From the NCBI GenBank assembly GCA_035079385.1, contig JAVHKY010000029.1, forward strand, positions 13,268,001-13,332,000: a DNA stretch of 64,000 nt, in the 5' to 3' direction. The stretch is from Aspidiotus rigidus (taxonomy: Eukaryota > Arthropoda > Insecta > Hemiptera > Diaspididae). The notes beneath the pieces are model-generated. The model was not told the origin of the DNA. It saw only the letters and a program-made list of their open reading frames with translations, and searched no databases. This document shows, one piece after another, positions 61,945 to 64,000 of the stretch. The position numbers and the translations under genes are program-made. Within the stretch, counting starts at the first letter, position 1; each line of letters opens with the position of its first letter.

Positions 61945-64000
61945 ATGGCGTACGTAAATGTATCTGACTGGAAAGCCGAACAAGTGGCGGAATGGCTGAA
62001 AGGTTTGAAACTCTCATTCATATCTCAATCGTGGTTTCAGATTTGTTAATGTCATATTTTCTCGAATTCACAGGCCTCGACACCGTTGTCTTGCAGTACA
62101 TAAGACTGTTCATGGAAAAAAATGTCAATGGTCAGCAGCTTCTCGACTTACAACCAAGTGACCTCGAAGATATAGGAGTATCGAAGATAGGTCACCAAGA
62201 AATAATTCTAGAAGCAATCGATCTGTTAAAGAACTTTGTACGTAAAGCGAATGATTGATTTTGCACATTTGTACGATGTATCCGACTTATTTATCTGTTT
62301 ATGTTTCATGTCGTCCTTTAGTATTATGATTTGGATCGAGAAAACCTTCAGTTGCTCGCACTCCGATTATCGTGTTTATCGCACAGCCTACTCAGCGAGC
62401 TACGGAAAAATCATATGAATAGTAGTGTAGTGCCCACACAAGTACTTGCTGACGTAGCTAGTGTAGTTTCCGCTGTAAAACCGCTTGTATGCTGGCTTGA
62501 TAGGTAATGCAGCTTATTACGAATAATACTACTACCTATAATAATTTACCCTGTAATTTTATACGTACCATATATGAAATCAACCGTATCTGTTCATTTT
62601 TATTCTCTCATCATCGTATTATGTGTACCAAAGACAACTTGATGCGTTAGGAGTATGATGATCGTACGTCGAATGATTCTCATTTCATAAATGTAAGTAG
62701 TACTACGAAACGATGGTGTGTGAAAATTTGCGATGTTGCAATTTGGCGACGGCAATATTTGGTCGCTTCATGTGAGTAAGAGAAGTGAAACCTGCTAGCT
62801 TCCATATGTTACACCTGTTGCTTTGCCATCGCGTCATTTTTAAATACGAGTAAATTAGTTTCGTACGACGTTAAATAAAGACGAAATTGTTACGGCGTGT
62901 TCATAAAAGCCCGATTAATAAATAAAAACTCAGAACGCTTTGAAAATAATGGAATGATATATACGTTTGGAAACGAGCTTCAAATAATCCGATGAATTTG
63001 CTGGAGCTTGATGTTTTTACAAATAGCTGTTATCGTAAAATAATTAGAATGTCGATGGTCGATGATTTGACGCACTTTGATTCGATTTTTTAGAACGCCG
63101 TTTTGTGACCAGCACTCGTACGTCGATAAGAAGACTGAATTATCGAAGCTTAGCGTCGAGATGGCGATGAGCGGAATGCGTGATAAATTCGCCGAGAAGC
63201 CTATTGATAATATACTTCAAAGTTGCAAACAGCTAGCCGAGCTAGCTGATTCTTTTATTCAGGGTATAGACGATTCCTTGTTGTTGCAACCTGCTTCTTT
63301 GGATCTGGCTACGTTGAAAAAGAGACCCGGAGATCATTTAGTGAGGACGATAACATATTTTATGTGAGAACTGCATCGGGTGAATTCTCAATGGACTATG
63401 TTTTCACAGGGTTTCTACATCGTACCTTCATTCCATGGTATGTTGCAAGTTGGCGAGCTCAAATGTAATAGTGCTGCCCATCAATGTGGTAAAATCGAAA
63501 CTGGCGATGAAATCGTGCAAATTAATTATCAAACGGTGGTTAGTAGAAGTTGGTTTTAATGATGAATATCAATCCGGTATCTATTTTTAAGATAGAACTT
63601 CTTGTCCGTAGGTGGGCTGGGAAGTGAAAGAAGTGATGTCGTTGTTGTTCGAAGAATCTTCTACCGAAGTCTTGATGACGCTTAAGAAGAGACCGCGGCA
63701 CAGCAAAGTGTTCGGTCAGATTTACATCAAACCTTACCGCCTACCGTGCAAGAAGCAAATGAATTACTCTACGAAATGGAACGATTTATTGTCTCCATCT
63801 CGCCCGGAATTACTTTCAGTGCCTGCGCATTTCGGCTGGCAGTTTAGGTTAGTATCGTTTCGTTCGTATTTTGTGAGACATATTAGTTCTCGTACTTATT
63901 ATCGACTATTACTTCAGACCCATCAGTACGAAACCAACGGTTGTCAAAGTACCGGAGAGTCAAGAAACGAAACCGCCTCCTTCGCCGACTCCGAGTACGG
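61945..64000 (+). CDS. cnk: CNK scaffold protein, N-terminal part (cut by window end)
   Basis: Connector enhancer of KSR, a cytoplasmic/plasma-membrane scaffold linking Ras, Raf and Src-family signalling to MAPK activation. Coding exons: 61945-62002, 62074-62237, 62322-62503, 63094-63340, 63410-63538, 63612-63847, 63918-end. All junctions are GT-AG and phases join without gap; 366 residues are in the window. Domains: SAM at about residues 1-74 (MAYVNVSDWKAEQVAEWLKG, then LQPSDLEDIGVSKIGHQEII), CRIC at about 75-170 (ALRLSCLSHSLLSELRKNHM, then AVKPLVCWLDRTPF), PDZ at about 205-290 (GFYIVPSF as carboxylate-binding loop, KIETGDEIVQIN), then the CNK-typical YIKPYRLPCKK segment and a Pro-rich linker. 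The start has A at -3 and G at +4. PH domain and C-terminus lie beyond the window. Divergent from Sec61 alpha, 5.1 kb away. Confidence 0.95.

Overview
This is an animal nuclear genome window, most likely from an insect. Genes are split by short introns (70-130 nt with GTAAGT-like donors). The two recognisable conserved genes, Sec61 alpha and CNK, read like insect orthologues. The background is AT-rich and full of decayed non-LTR (Jockey-superfamily and R1-like) and Penelope-like retroelements. A hemipteran is only a guess; nothing here fixes the order.

Layout. 1-27 kb is mostly a graveyard of retroelements. Fragments of a Jockey-type LINE with an RNase H domain lie on both strands, one 1.2 kb composite block occurs twice, a second Jockey fragment keeps endonuclease and RT, and there are two Penelope-like elements, one with a GIY-YIG domain. 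The one plausible host exon here is a small N-myristoylation-type first exon on the minus strand at 22.2 kb. 27-36 kb holds the most novel content: two tandem, minus-strand, two-exon paralogous genes (238 and 249 aa). Each has a signal-peptide exon joined through a phase-1 intron to one body exon, with four shared cysteines and a strongly conserved C-terminal block. I recognise no known family. The large intron of the first gene and the spacer between the genes hold repeat clusters and a split R1-type LINE.

36-46 kb is dominated by tandem and inverted repeats. These include a ~130-bp unit carrying AGGTCAAGGTCA nuclear-receptor-like sites, a possible hammerhead motif in a Penelope terminus, a large head-to-head array of a 45-bp unit bounded by AACAGG-GAA-CCTGTT palindromes, and clusters of TGACGTCA palindromes. 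46-54 kb is mostly noncoding, with a (CT)48 microsatellite, a short inverted-repeat element and a repeated TTCCATCGTCATGG motif.

54.7-64 kb is the conserved block. Sec61 alpha (minus strand, nine coding exons, complete, 476 aa) is the ER protein-conducting channel. It is divergent from cnk (plus strand, first seven coding exons, cut by the window edge), a Ras/MAPK scaffold with SAM, CRIC and PDZ domains. Between them are a 7SL (SRP RNA) Alu-domain-like sequence and a strong hairpin. All splice sites, exon joins and family calls were read by eye; no search was run.
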